Source: a virus
IMG/VR virus record: IMGVR_UViG_3300020204_000048
Location: 1 to 64,000 of that record
Direction: 5' to 3' (one strand)
DNA: 64,000 nt
Shown piece after piece: positions 50,001 to 61,600 of this stretch. The number at the start of each line of letters is the position of its first letter. The first letter of the stretch is position 1. A model generated the notes under the pieces. It did no database searches. It was not told where the DNA came from and was given only the letters and a program-made list of their open reading frames with translations. Both the position numbers and the translations under genes were made by a program.

Positions 50001-52145
50001 GGTTCTGTTTACGATGATCCAGTGCAGCTGGCGGCATTAGAACAGGCACAGGCAGATATAAAGAAAGCTTCAAAAGCTTTTCGTGAAACTTTAGATAGTT
50101 TTCAATTAGATAAAAATAAAAAAGCTATTGCATTTAATAAATTCTATCTTGAAAGCATGGAAAAAGCATCTACGGAAAACGCTAACAATCTTGGTAAGCA
50201 TGTTAACAGAGCTACGGTAATTGCAGATGGTTTGGCTCAATTTGAAAAAGCTTTTGGATCTGATCAAGCAATTAACGATGCACTTAGGCGATATGACAAT
50301 GGGAAAGGGCTATTGGTAGGTTTTCCATCATCGGAAACCGCAGTAGACATGACCCAAACATTTACTTCTGGAAGACTGAAATTAAAAATGGAGGCAGAAG
50401 CAGCAGCAGATACTAGATATGGCATGGATATTTTTAGAAGAATGTATGGAAATAATTTTGATCTAGAAACAAGCGGCGCAGAAGCTGTGAGTCAATATGG
50501 GGAAATGTTCGGATATCTACAACATAGAGGGGGGCAACAGTTTGTTCTCGACAAGGCTCTCATTGATTTTGGAAAGTTAAACAAAGATGACCTTACAGCT
50601 TTTGCTGAGAGTTATATAAAGGGCGCTGAGGCTAGGATTGCTGAAGGAATACAAACTGATGAAGATCTTAGTAAATTAAAGAATCTGTTTGAAGGCGGAG
50701 ATGCCCCTTCTAAAGCTAAAATAATAACGGCCCTAACAGATATAGGAGTTATTGGTAGAGGTAATCTTTCTAAAACAATTGAAATTGCTCAGCAAGCTCA
50801 AGATAGTTTCAACGCAGCGAGAAAAAGATTTGGCGATAATATGAAAGAACTAAGAGATACGCTTACTGCTGGCATGGGCAAAAACGCTACTGAAGCACAA
50901 TTATCTGCAAAAGCTATTTTAGATGCAAATCAGAATATTTTTGACGAACTTATGGAAGCCAATGCAGCTTATAGAGACGCACAAAAATTATTTAGAGAAG
51001 GCATAGAGGATGGACAGTTTATCGATGCTGCCAGAAGGCAAGAGCTATCTATGGGCTTTGAACAGGCTCGATTAAGAGCTGAAATATTAAAAACTGAATT
51101 AGGAGACAATTTATTAAGAGGAATTGATGAAGTTAGATCACAAAGACCTTTAACTGGATTTAATTTATTAAATGCACTTCAATTAGAAGCTTCAGATCGT
51201 GGAATGAGCTCATATGTTTTTGAGCAGTTAACTGATCTTACCGAGGATTCAAATGAAGAATTTGCTAATCTTTTTGCCAGACTTAACATGGCGAAAAGGA
51301 ATAAAGCAGCCTACACAAAGGCAACTTCAAATTTACAAGTCAAAAATATTGTTGACAATTTCTTTAGCGCCACATCATCCACGAGGGAGTTACTGCTTAC
51401 GGATATTATTGAAGGCAACACCAAACAAAGGGCTTTAGACCTTTCTCAATATGGCGATGTTTCTGGAATGTTTGCAGATTTAGGTATCGACATGCAACAA
51501 TTAAGTCAAGCTGTAGGAAAAGGTGTGGAAGATACTACAGATGAAACTATAAAAACCATATCTAATGCCATAAGATCTAGGGCTCTATATGAAAGAGACA
51601 TTTTGGATCCCGCAATAGACGATTTTTTGAATGGTCAAATATCTGCAGATAAAGTCGTCGGACGCAAAGATAAACCAAAGGGTATAGTTGGTAATGTTTT
51701 GAGAGATCTTGAAGATCAATCTCCATCCAATGTAAATCCATCTAAATTTAAACGTTTAGATATGGATTATTTAACAGAGCAGTTTTCTAAGCCATCTGTT
51801 CAAAAAACTGCCATCGCAGCAGGACTATTGATAGCGGGAAGCTTTTTATATCAAAATAAAAAAGATAAAACAACAGAAGACGCTGCGGGTCCTCCGCTTC
51901 TTCCTGGTGGATCAGCTTATGAGCAGGGATATCCAACTTCTAATGTTTCTGTTCCCCAAATTGGTGGACAGGCATCTGCTTCTGGAATGAGTTACAAGGT
52001 TTCCTTATATGGTTCTAGGCAGGATGTTGAAAGATTTCAACAAGCAGCTTCTGGACTTACTAATGGACCGATTAACAGTACTATGTATAATAGGATCCCA
52101 AGTGTGACGTCTGATCCATATCAGCAGCTCGCTAGCTCATTTTAA
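47070..52145 (+). CDS. Giant helical virion protein with C-terminal membrane anchor, 1691 aa
   Basis: The ATG is 2 bases after the previous stop. Long stretches are helical and charged (LDKQYAQATSRLEKQDILLK; EQAQADIKKASKAFRETLDS), as in tape measure proteins. Near residue 1590 a hydrophobic helix (TAIAAGLLIAGSFLYQ) is followed by NKKDK and a 95-residue polar tail ending QLASSF, the same plan as at 11667 and 6853. It may be a second internal or tail-lumen protein, or an ejected protein that inserts in the cell envelope. No nuclease or lysin motif was recognised. Confidence 0.7.
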   Translation: MLGKIASFLEKRRQEIPEYESFSDYLSAYLSPLSPEKQVRAARRIIGKIPTGQKRLIEPFVDPADNILKYRSSYFDPDEGRKVFNSVNDAIEYFSSLHITEVYRLSKDDVPVVYRGYGQVLRDMEKVAIQQNLFGIEALEMNIAIHKGGLDTQQGTEALKAFFDAQKQKGYGLLLPTDDGGIALNLVATIAGKKQVLGLDQTLEVMQAANVSAIDPDVLEDALRSGNKKVASLIQKLDKRLRGVLSPREVSVSGGALESILDEVGKPGLSFADSILNTDPVFEALGLALDIDTLKNVSGMNNAEKAADAAQRIRDSWMIGGQDRSKDFYKIILDEVIRGQTGPGPIKTEVYSDIGNYLKIAMQDAIDSGDVDITVGKYGTDVLKSKLGLLKDRLEKGAAGDEKALSEIDKKFNIIDVLLDEMEKGSDGSMLINDSYTKAIRKGYQSEIDELDKQYAQATSRLEKQDILLKKREIQRSSSQLDKSKGLSQITVRGNVVFDAGDQARPARIFSLKGAAMSVEFTGRYTKYSIIAPKATTKRETRISGLTDILNISGTGESKGAVYADPMLDAFHAAVFGSPQSQQLGREYSLALQKEFNEMLKANRIDENGKFYQSLLSAANFQSEDILDTQQFSQLMNRNMAQEILEIHRSGIPLDQHPRAMNRIIDFAQKEFFKIKKGIPLPVMPDVYRFALNAESTQIGISSGRMFLDMTDQNIMMDEGFSLSTTRVRFSNHNLLMSERDVIRFHHALGGFDLDDKGLPVLGTYMSNGKRRLAMAMARQPTGAGEMIGFVRFNDIESYQELFGHNADFMKTLDQMILDEKEKLAGSGSSPTLDRLNILQQNLSGKFTSEEMTRIDQSALLDELEETIIDVRDRLYGGKARTFDRAYFESLGVLKQGASTVDFFAGSRLVDFAGVDPGLTSLGFQKLKTEVMEMNLEDDIYRMYEHLMTDQQKTQLGAIRDQIQALKGPAYSGQFIPGSVYDDPVQLAALEQAQADIKKASKAFRETLDSFQLDKNKKAIAFNKFYLESMEKASTENANNLGKHVNRATVIADGLAQFEKAFGSDQAINDALRRYDNGKGLLVGFPSSETAVDMTQTFTSGRLKLKMEAEAAADTRYGMDIFRRMYGNNFDLETSGAEAVSQYGEMFGYLQHRGGQQFVLDKALIDFGKLNKDDLTAFAESYIKGAEARIAEGIQTDEDLSKLKNLFEGGDAPSKAKIITALTDIGVIGRGNLSKTIEIAQQAQDSFNAARKRFGDNMKELRDTLTAGMGKNATEAQLSAKAILDANQNIFDELMEANAAYRDAQKLFREGIEDGQFIDAARRQELSMGFEQARLRAEILKTELGDNLLRGIDEVRSQRPLTGFNLLNALQLEASDRGMSSYVFEQLTDLTEDSNEEFANLFARLNMAKRNKAAYTKATSNLQVKNIVDNFFSATSSTRELLLTDIIEGNTKQRALDLSQYGDVSGMFADLGIDMQQLSQAVGKGVEDTTDETIKTISNAIRSRALYERDILDPAIDDFLNGQISADKVVGRKDKPKGIVGNVLRDLEDQSPSNVNPSKFKRLDMDYLTEQFSKPSVQKTAIAAGLLIAGSFLYQNKKDKTTEDAAGPPLLPGGSAYEQGYPTSNVSVPQIGGQASASGMSYKVSLYGSRQDVERFQQAASGLTNGPINSTMYNRIPSVTSDPYQQLASSF

Positions 52146-52155
52146 GGTTGATTAG

Positions 52156-52602
52156 ATGATATTAAGTGTTAAAGATCAAAATAAAACTTTAGCCTCCGCT
52201 GCAAAACAGCCAAAAGATACATCTCATAGAAGCATTACAGCTAATAAGTATGCAGCAAAAATAGCTTCGAGTAAAAGCCCTACTAAGAATGTTGTGTCTG
52301 AGTCACGCCAAAAGATTCAAGCATCTGGTCAGTCGGATAAGGTTAGGGGCTCTTTTGAGGGTTTAGAGAATTCATCTCCCGCACATATTTTGATGGATGA
52401 AAGTGGTTATAGTGGCAAGAGACATCAAAAGGCTAGATATTCTAAAAATTTTAATACAAAATTAAGTGGTAATTTTAACTTTAATTCTTTTACAAAAGAA
52501 ACAAGAAGTAGTATAATAGATAATTATAGTTCTTCCACTATGAAAGATTCTTCTAGTGAAAGATTGTCTAAGATTATCAAAAATAATATGACGTTTACCT
52601 AA
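52156..52602 (+). CDS. Basic Ser/Lys-rich disordered protein, 148 aa
   Basis: A low-complexity basic protein with many Ser, Lys and Asn residues (SSSTMKDSSSERLSKII); no hydrophobic core is evident. AAGG lies 8 bases before the ATG. It sits between two giant structural genes. It may be a small baseplate, tail-internal or DNA-binding protein; the sequence gives no decisive clue. Confidence 0.6.
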   Translation: MILSVKDQNKTLASAAKQPKDTSHRSITANKYAAKIASSKSPTKNVVSESRQKIQASGQSDKVRGSFEGLENSSPAHILMDESGYSGKRHQKARYSKNFNTKLSGNFNFNSFTKETRSSIIDNYSSSTMKDSSSERLSKIIKNNMTFT

Positions 52603-52610
52603 GGTGAAGC

Positions 52611-55600
52611 ATGTCTAATATCGAACAATCGGAAAATCAAGAAGAACAGAATTTAAACTCCGCAGACCCATTGTCATATAATTACAGTCAAAAAGCTTTT
52701 GTGAATATGATGACGGTTGGTCCGCTTAATCTAACCGATGATTATTTACCTAAGTCTCGGTACAAAAACTCAGAAGAAGCTTTTGAAAGGTTTTTTTCTT
52801 TAACTAGGCCTGAAATTCTTCCCATACTTGATATAGATCATTATGCAACCCTTGCAGATTATTCATCTGGTCTGGAAGAAGCGAAAGATAACTATCAGAA
52901 AAGGGTAGAAGCTACTACTAGAGTTTTTACGCTTGGGGGCACATTGTCTTCAATCATTGACGACAATACTCTTCTGGTAAATTTGTATAAAAGGCTAGAA
53001 TCTACCGGCCTACTATATCTAGCATCATTCGCCTATGAAATAAGTGAATTGGGCAAGAAAAGACTACAAAATGTGTATATTACACAAAAGTCTTTAGATT
53101 ATCACATAGATCCAGCGGTTGATACCGAATGGCTTACTTTATTAAGCCAAGTAGTTTACAATCTTCAAGCGGATCCTATATCTTTCTCTATTATAAATCA
53201 CTACCTGCCGGGTTTAATGACGTTTGTTTTTGATGCGTTGGCTGTAACAGGCGACTACTCAAATGCAGGCAAGGGTGGCGGAAAAGAGGATACCCTCAAT
53301 AGGGAAGAGGATGCTATTGATGAATTGGAAAAAGCTTTTGGTCTTGCTCCAAATGGTGAGCCAATATTTACTATGGCTTTTAGAATTGGAGGTAACACTT
53401 CCGAAAGAATTCGTAAGGCAATAGAAGACTTTCCATATAGAGCTCATATACCTCCCAAAAAACCTGATATTTTTCATTTGCGTTTAGGCGCAGCTAATTT
53501 TTATGTACCGCCTATTTCTATCACGGTTAATTCTGCATTTAAAACTGGATCACTTACTGGCGGAGCAATCAGACAAAGAAATACTCCCAAATATAATGCT
53601 GGCTATAAAGAAACTTCAATCTCTTTAAGATTATTCTTTCCAAACTATGAAGAAATATGGGGCATGCATATAAGCGATGCTTCGGCAATAGATCTTAAGG
53701 AAAATTTTAAAATAGATTTTAAGAATACTGGAGATTCGGAAGAAAAAATAGATAAGTTTCTTTCTTCTTTGCGTGGATTAGTAGCAGCATTTAAATACTC
53801 TCCAATACTTCCAATAAAAAATGATTATATAAATTCTGTCCATGGAATTTCAGCTGTGGCATTATCTTCTATGTCTGTTTCTACAGTTCCTAATTATCCA
53901 TTTTCTTTAATGGTTGATTTAGAGCTGCTCGCTTATAATCACAAACCATTTTTGCCAATGCTCAAAGACTTTAATCAAGCAATTCATTGGGGTAAATACA
54001 GGCAGTACATGGGTAAAGCAGCGGGTGCAATGCATAAATACGCAAACGAATCCTTCTTACTAAAGACGTCCGATAATAAAAATGTCCAAGAGACAGAAGA
54101 TAATACTGGAATAATTCGTAGTGACTCATATATATATCAGAAAAATCCACATGGACCTATTTTAATCGATGAATCTGCGCTAGTAGATTCTTCTTTAACG
54201 GATGACACAGTAGAACTGCTTAACACGTATGAAAATGATGTTTTATATACCAATATAGTTGCTCAGTGGAGAGACGGTAGTAACTTAACTTTTTATACTC
54301 CAGCTGAAACTCAAACAAAAATGTTCTTACCTGATACTTCTTCTTTCAGAAGTGAGCAGGAAAAAATTCTTAATCAACAAAGTTTTGGACTGTGGAATGG
54401 TTTGCTGGCAAAATTCGGAATTGAAATTTCTCCAAATACACCAGCAATTCGTGATTTAGATCAAATCAAGTCTCTTTCTCTAGAGCCAACATTCCCCCCT
54501 TCTATTAAGACAGCTGTTAGGCAATCTGTAGATATAATTACTGCTGGTATTAATCAAAGTGACTACAGGGCTGGAATCTATAAATACAAGGTACAGTCAT
54601 TTATATCAAGCAACATATTAAAGTTGACGACACAAGAAAAAGAATGGTTGTTGAATTACCTAACTCCAGACCAAATGCCATTTGATGTAGACTACTTTAC
54701 CCTATATCCAACAGAAGGATCATATATATTGAATGATCCAGTTTTCAATAATAAAAATAATAGTGTTAGTTTAAACTTTATCAAAAAAAGTATTTGGGAT
54801 TCAGTTTATTCTTCTGGTAATATTATTGAAACTTTGATTGTCGAAGAGATTGAAAAAAGAAAAGTTTTAGGCACCGAAACAGCCGTGCCTGACGAAAAAA
54901 AAATTCGTCAACAAGTAACTGATGCATTCTTATTATCACTGTATGATCGCTTTTTTTCTGATGGCTATATCCAAAATCTTATGGAGGCAAAGCGTTTAAG
55001 GGAGGGAGATTACCATTTCCAGGAATGGGAAGTCCCAATGAACAGAGTTGATTTAGACCCTAAAAAAGCTATAGTTAATGGTGTAAGCGTAAGTCTTGGA
55101 AACAACCTTTCGAAGTTGCAAGTGCAAATGCAGGAGGAACCAACATATCAGTATATAGGTGGAAAAGATTCATATGTCAATATATCAATGACTGTTTTTG
55201 GTGAAAGAGAGCTTTATAAAATTAGAGCAATTTTTGATCATATCAATTCATTAGCAAGGCTTGAACACTCTACGGGAGTTATTGGTTTCCTTGGAATTAA
55301 AAATATTATTAGCGCACTATGTGGAATCAAATATGTTATTCCATTAAACTTCAAAGTCGATACAATACCAAATTATCCACATGTTTACAATGTTCAATTA
55401 AGTTTTGTTGACTTTGACATATTTCAGCAAAAAAGAGAAAAGCTTTCATCAAAGCAGCAAAAAGATTTTATTGACCACTTTGGGTCAAAAAGAAATCCAT
55501 TTTTAAGAATTAAGCAGTTGTGGGGAGCATTTAATGCATATCCCGATATGCCGCTGGAAGTTCGTGATAAAGAAAATGAAATAGTTGGCAATTTGGATCC

Positions 55601-58600
55601 AGACTTCTATTTTAGAAGTTTTGAAATGTTTGACAGAGATGTCATTAATAACTTTACTTATCAACCAGATATAACAAAAGATTTTAAATTTGATTATAGT
55701 GATAATTGGGCTAAGCTGGGAGATGCGCGTGGTATAGAAATAAGAAAAAATCAAGTTAAAAATAGAATTACAGATTTTCTTAGAAGATACGCTTATAAGG
55801 ATATTGCCAATGAGCCATTGCCGCAGCTTTTAAGAGCAAATAATAATAAAATATTAATTGACGAAATCATAGACTATGTGAACAGTAGCGGCATAAGCGT
55901 TCATAACTTTATTAGTCTTTTCCAAGAAGTGGTACAAGCAGAAACTTCTGAGTTTCAAACTTCAGAAAAGCAAGCCTTATTAACCGATTATGTTTTTATT
56001 TCTGCACAATCAACTGAAGATAATCCAGTATTTGAAGAAATTTCTGGAGCCGGTTATTCCGTTGGTAATGTAAATTATAGTAGTGCAGAAACGCTAAATT
56101 TAATCAAACAGGTTTTGACAAATTCTCATTTAGCAACTGAAACAGAAGTCAGCTTTAATCCAGATGAAGTTGATTTTCATAAAGTTATATACTTGATTCC
56201 AGCAACAAATCCGCAAGAAGCTGGATCCGGATCAGACATTCCGGCAATGATGCAATCAGCATTAGGGACTCATTTTGGCTATATTAATAAAGACAATGGA
56301 AGATTTTATTTAACAGTTGATGGAGCCAATGTTTTGATAGATGACCATGGAGACAAGAGACTAGTAGAGAATCAGGTTGAGGATACACAAACGCCAGATA
56401 GAGGTTGCAAAAATGCCCTTACCGGCGTAGAAGGTGTTCAGTCATTAAATAAGTATCAAAAAGCTTATGATGGATCCTTTGGTAGCCATATTCAAAAGAT
56501 GATGAACGATGTACAGTATAGAGATATATCTGGAAGAATGATCAGGGCATTTCCCACCTACATGTTATGGTTAATTGACGAAGGTGGTTTTTTTGCTGGT
56601 GTTAAATTATTCGATAACTTTTATGGGTTGCAGTCTATAGTAGATTTTTCCGTTGTTTCCTCAGAGGATCTCTTGGGTGATACTTTAATATTTAGAGTAT
56701 CAAATATGTATTCAAAATTGACTACACGTCCTTCTACTGAAATTTTTAATTCTAGAGATAACCAACCAAATGATGCTCCAATAGACTTTACTCAAGGTAT
56801 TGAATCTATTTTGGATAGAACTTTGAATATAGCTAAAAATATTGTCTCAGGAATGAGAAATGATTATGTTGTAGATATTAATAATATTAGATTAAAGCCT
56901 GGAGTTCGCGTTCATCTTAGGGTTGGATATGGTGCTAATCCAAACTCTTTGCAAACAGTTTTCAATGGTGTGATAACAAATGTGGAGCAAGGTGAAATTG
57001 TTACAGTAACAGCACAGTCTGATGCAATTGAGCTTAGTGCAATAGTTAACTCTACAAATAAAAAAGGCGACACAGGTAAAATAGATGGTGGCGTAGATAC
57101 TGGCATGTATTTGTCTGAACCTAGAGACCTAATGGTTAGATTGCTTTCAATGGGCGCATCAAGATTTAGGGAAGCTTTTGCTAGAGCTACAAATGGAACA
57201 GTCTTTTCTGAAAATAGATTTGGTATTAGACATTTTGGCTCAACACTATACGAACCATTAAGCGAATCAGAGAGGGCAAGAGCTGATGGAATAAGAAATG
57301 TTGTAGCAAGCGTTTATTCTAATCTTGGTCAAGGAGATGTTGGCGGAGCTGCCAATGCGGCATCATTCAAGTTGGCAACTAATGTTTTTACAAGAAACCC
57401 TGTTAGCACATTCTTTGGAGATGGAAGAATAATGACTAGCATGGGGCAGTTAATGTCTAACTTCTGTGCAGAGGTTGATTTAGAAATTTTCAAAAGAAAT
57501 ATTTATCCAGGAAATGGAACAGGCTTTGCTCAGTTCCTTGGTGGAGACATAGATGATGGATGGTTGACAGCTTCGTCTTTAGTGGAGGAAGATAGTAAAA
57601 AACTAAAAGGACAAGCGTATTTGGAAAGAGCCGGAGACAGATCTTGGAATCGTCTTATAGTAGAAGCTCAAAATGAGTCCGTGTCAGCCAAAACAGCAAT
57701 TTCAACAATGACTGCCGGAAATCAACTAGTATCTAGTGAGGGTAGGGCAAACGCAACTAAAAATATACTTATGGGTGGATTGGCTGGAGCTGTAGGTCTA
57801 ATACCTGGAGTAAATTTTGCTATAGGTTCTGGAATAGCTGGTGGTGGATTATTTGGAATATTAAGAGGAAGAGGTGGCACCAATCTTTTCCGAACAATGG
57901 GTATTATTTCACCAAACGATGATGATGACCTACCAGGTTTTGACGAAGTCTCCTTCAGGGCTCAAACATATATGAGAACTGTATGGGATTTATTCCAGGT
58001 TTGCGCTAGATTGTTACCCAATTATATTGTAGCCATTAGACCTTTTGAAGATAGATCTACAATATTTTATGGTAAGCCTCACTGGCTTTACACTTCGGGC
58101 GTAGTACCTGTAACTACTGGTTTTCCTAGTACGCAAAGAGGCTCTGAACTAGAATTACCTGGCTATCCAAAATATCGTTCGGCAGATGAAGATATTCAAA
58201 ATATTATGAGTAATATAAATAGATCCAGTAACACACTTGCTGATTATGAAGCATTTAAAAGATCTAATGAACTGTCAGATACAATGGCAAGCTTAGCTAG
58301 TGATCAAGTTAATTCACAGGGCATTTATAAGCCTACGGCATTTTTGAAAGAAAAATTAATTAACTTTAACTCACCATTAGCTTCAAGCTTTTCTGAAACA
58401 CAAGACGACGGAACTAAAGTGGTAGTAGCAAAACTACCAACAGTAGTTGGCTTAACAAGAGTTGGTTTCCACCTTCCTGTTGGAGATCCGACTACAACTA
58501 TTGCTCCAATGACAAAAGCCCATGCTCAGTTGGATAATCTTCCGCCAAGATTTAGGTACCCGTTTTACACAATCAATGAAACTATTATATTAGACTCTAC

Positions 58601-61600
58601 ATCTTATAGTATTAGAGACGGCGGAGTTTTTCAGAACGCAGCCAGTCATTTTAAGGATATTGGCAAATCTGGAAGAAAGTTTCTAGATAATGAAGGCGAA
58701 GTTCCAATGGACGCCGAAGAATTTCAAGGGTTTGTCAATGAGGCAATGGCAGAAGATAGAAGATCTTTTGGTGGCGCAACTTTTATGGCCAACATGTTTA
58801 CCCTGCTTCAGTATGAAAGCAAGTTCATTTTAAATAATGAACTAACTCTAGTGCCATCTTCTGGAATATTAGAGTTAGATCGTCCTTTGGGGTTCTCAAC
58901 TTTTATTGATAATATTATTGATGTAGATGGTTTGTCTTTTATTGGTGGAGCAAATACAAAGTATGTAAGAATGCCTCTGCCCTCTGTTTTAGCTAATAGA
59001 TTAAGCATATCTGTTGACCCAGCTGCAATTACACAATACTCAGTTAGCTCTTCTGAGGCAAAGAGAAATGCTGATGATTATTCGTTTGAGTATGAGATAT
59101 CAAATCAGATATCTTATGAAGAATGGGGATCTCCCGGTGACCTCCCTGCCTCTCAGCAAACAGCAGCAGAGGCAGAACAATTTTACATTGCTATGAAATG
59201 GCCATATAATCCTGGATTCTCTTCTACGCAAGCTCCTTCGGGCTTTAATAACATAACTGTCTATGATGAAACATTGGAAAAGTTCAAAGAAAAGTATGGA
59301 TTTACGGATTTATATGGAACAGCAGAAGATTATAAAAAGAGAAAAGTCTTAGTTTATAGTCCCAGAACTAATAGGGCTGTTGTTTGCGCTCCAGCATATT
59401 TCCTATGGGGAGATGATGATGATACGGCGGCAGCTGTAGTTTCTCCAGACGCTGCATGGTATTTGGGTAACTTCATATCAAAAAATTTAAGTTTTAAATT
59501 AACCGCTAACTCAGAGGAATCCGATATATTAAACCAATTGCCATCATGGATAAATACAATGGCAAGTGCAGCTGGCGCTGTAGGCAGCGCTGCAGGCACT
59601 GCGCTTGGTTATGCTTTAAACGTTTCGCAATATATTAGCGCTCCTATATATATAGGAAATAGAATTACCGATAGATTAAATGTATCTATTTTTGGTAATG
59701 AAGATGAGTTAAATTATGAAAATGAAAGTGGATTAAGTATAAATCCACAGCCAGTGGAATGTATGTTTGCATTTGTGCCAGACGATGTTCCTGTAGGTGT
59801 AATATCTTCAGCAGCAGCTCCGATAAAAAGATTCCTTGAAAGAGGAGCCAGATCTCCGGATGACAGCATGATCCTTGGTTTTGGAAATTACACAATGACA
59901 GAAGATGGTCAGTTATCAGAACTGACAGCAAGACGCACAACTTCTCAGGATTTAATAAATGAACTTCAAGGTGGAGCTGGCTCTAGATTTAAGGTTTATG
60001 ATGAGGACATGGTAGATCCTCCAAATATATTCTCGGAGTGGATTCCTATAAATGCGGAAATATCTTCTAGCAGATTTGATTTTGGCGGCAATGCTTTAGC
60101 AGTTCCAGACGGAAGAGATAAACCATTTATAGGTTACTTTAATGCACTATTAGATGCTACAAACTTTAATTCCTCAGCAGAGTCTGGTGGTTTAGGATCA
60201 AGTGAAGATTCCGATCTAGTAGGAAATGAACAACTTTCTAGAAGTTATTTATATGACGTTTTAGATGAAGAGCTGAGTACAACCGGAGATGTAAAGACAA
60301 GTAAGGGCAGAGCTGCATTCTTAAGTGTATATGACCCTTTGGACTCTGTTTCAGTTGAAGCTCGATCTTATTATGATGAAAATTTTGACCCGAATGTATC
60401 AGTTATAGCTGGTAATGGAAGAAATCTGAATCAAGCAAATGATATATGGGATCAGTTCAGATTTGGTTATCATACATATGATAGCGTTAAAGCTATTTTT
60501 GCAAGAATTTATGGAATGGACCCAGATTCAACGGACGCATTTCCAGAAGAATTTGCTAGAATATTAGGATCCTCAAACGAAAACTCATTTAGTAATTTTG
60601 AGGATTCAAACATTCCAATCGCAGGTTTATCTAACACTGAAAATACCGCAGTAGATGAATTAGCTATTTTGTTAGGTGCAGATTATTTTAATATACCCAA
60701 TAATCCACAGATGGGTGGTCAAGGTGTTCCGTCAACAAACGCTACTCAAAGAAGAAACGCAGTAGAGTTTATAAGAAAAAACTATATAGACTTAATAGCA
60801 GCAGAAAAAGAATCTGATACAGGGATAATACAATTTTTTAATGCTACTATTGCTGACGCTCTTAATGGAATCAAAGAAAACTTTTTTGAGTCTGGAGTTA
60901 CAAACTCGATATTAGAGTACGCTTTAGAAAATAAAAAAAATCCTGAAGAGGCTATTGCTCTAAGTGAAAAAATTAAAACTCCAAAACAATTATTTCTTTT
61001 AATGGTTGGAATATTTAGACAAAATCTTTGGAGTACAGCTTATGGTAGAGCATGGTTAGTATTAAAGCCCAACCGTAAAAGGGGAATTATAACAAGTGGT
61101 GGAGGCGGTTCTGAGGGGCAATGGTCATTCAAACCTGTTGATAAAATTTTTGAAGCTTTTATAAATCCTTATGGTGAATACGCTAAGGATAAAAATAAAT
61201 TTCTGAAGCTTTTAGTTTCCACAAAATCGGAAGGAACTGGTTCTTCTACTTTTATTAGTGGAATATCAGAAAGCGTTGGTAATTTCTATGATAGAAACAT
61301 AGGGCCAATTATGAGTGCAATAGGCGACGGTCTTTCTGGTCTTTTAGGTATGTTTAAATTGGCCATGATGCAAATGGGATATGCTATCACCGAAGTTGGT
61401 AATTTTAGTAGGCAAGCTCATATATTAAATAAAGTTCTAAATGATTCTATTTATTATTCGCTTGGAAGAGAGGGTAGCCTATTGAGGGCTGTAGATAATC
61501 CGTTTACTCGTGAGTATGGTGAGCCAGTTGTGGAAGTTAGGCAATCATTCCAAAGATTGCATTATTTAAGTTCATTTTCTCATATTATATCTAATCAGAT

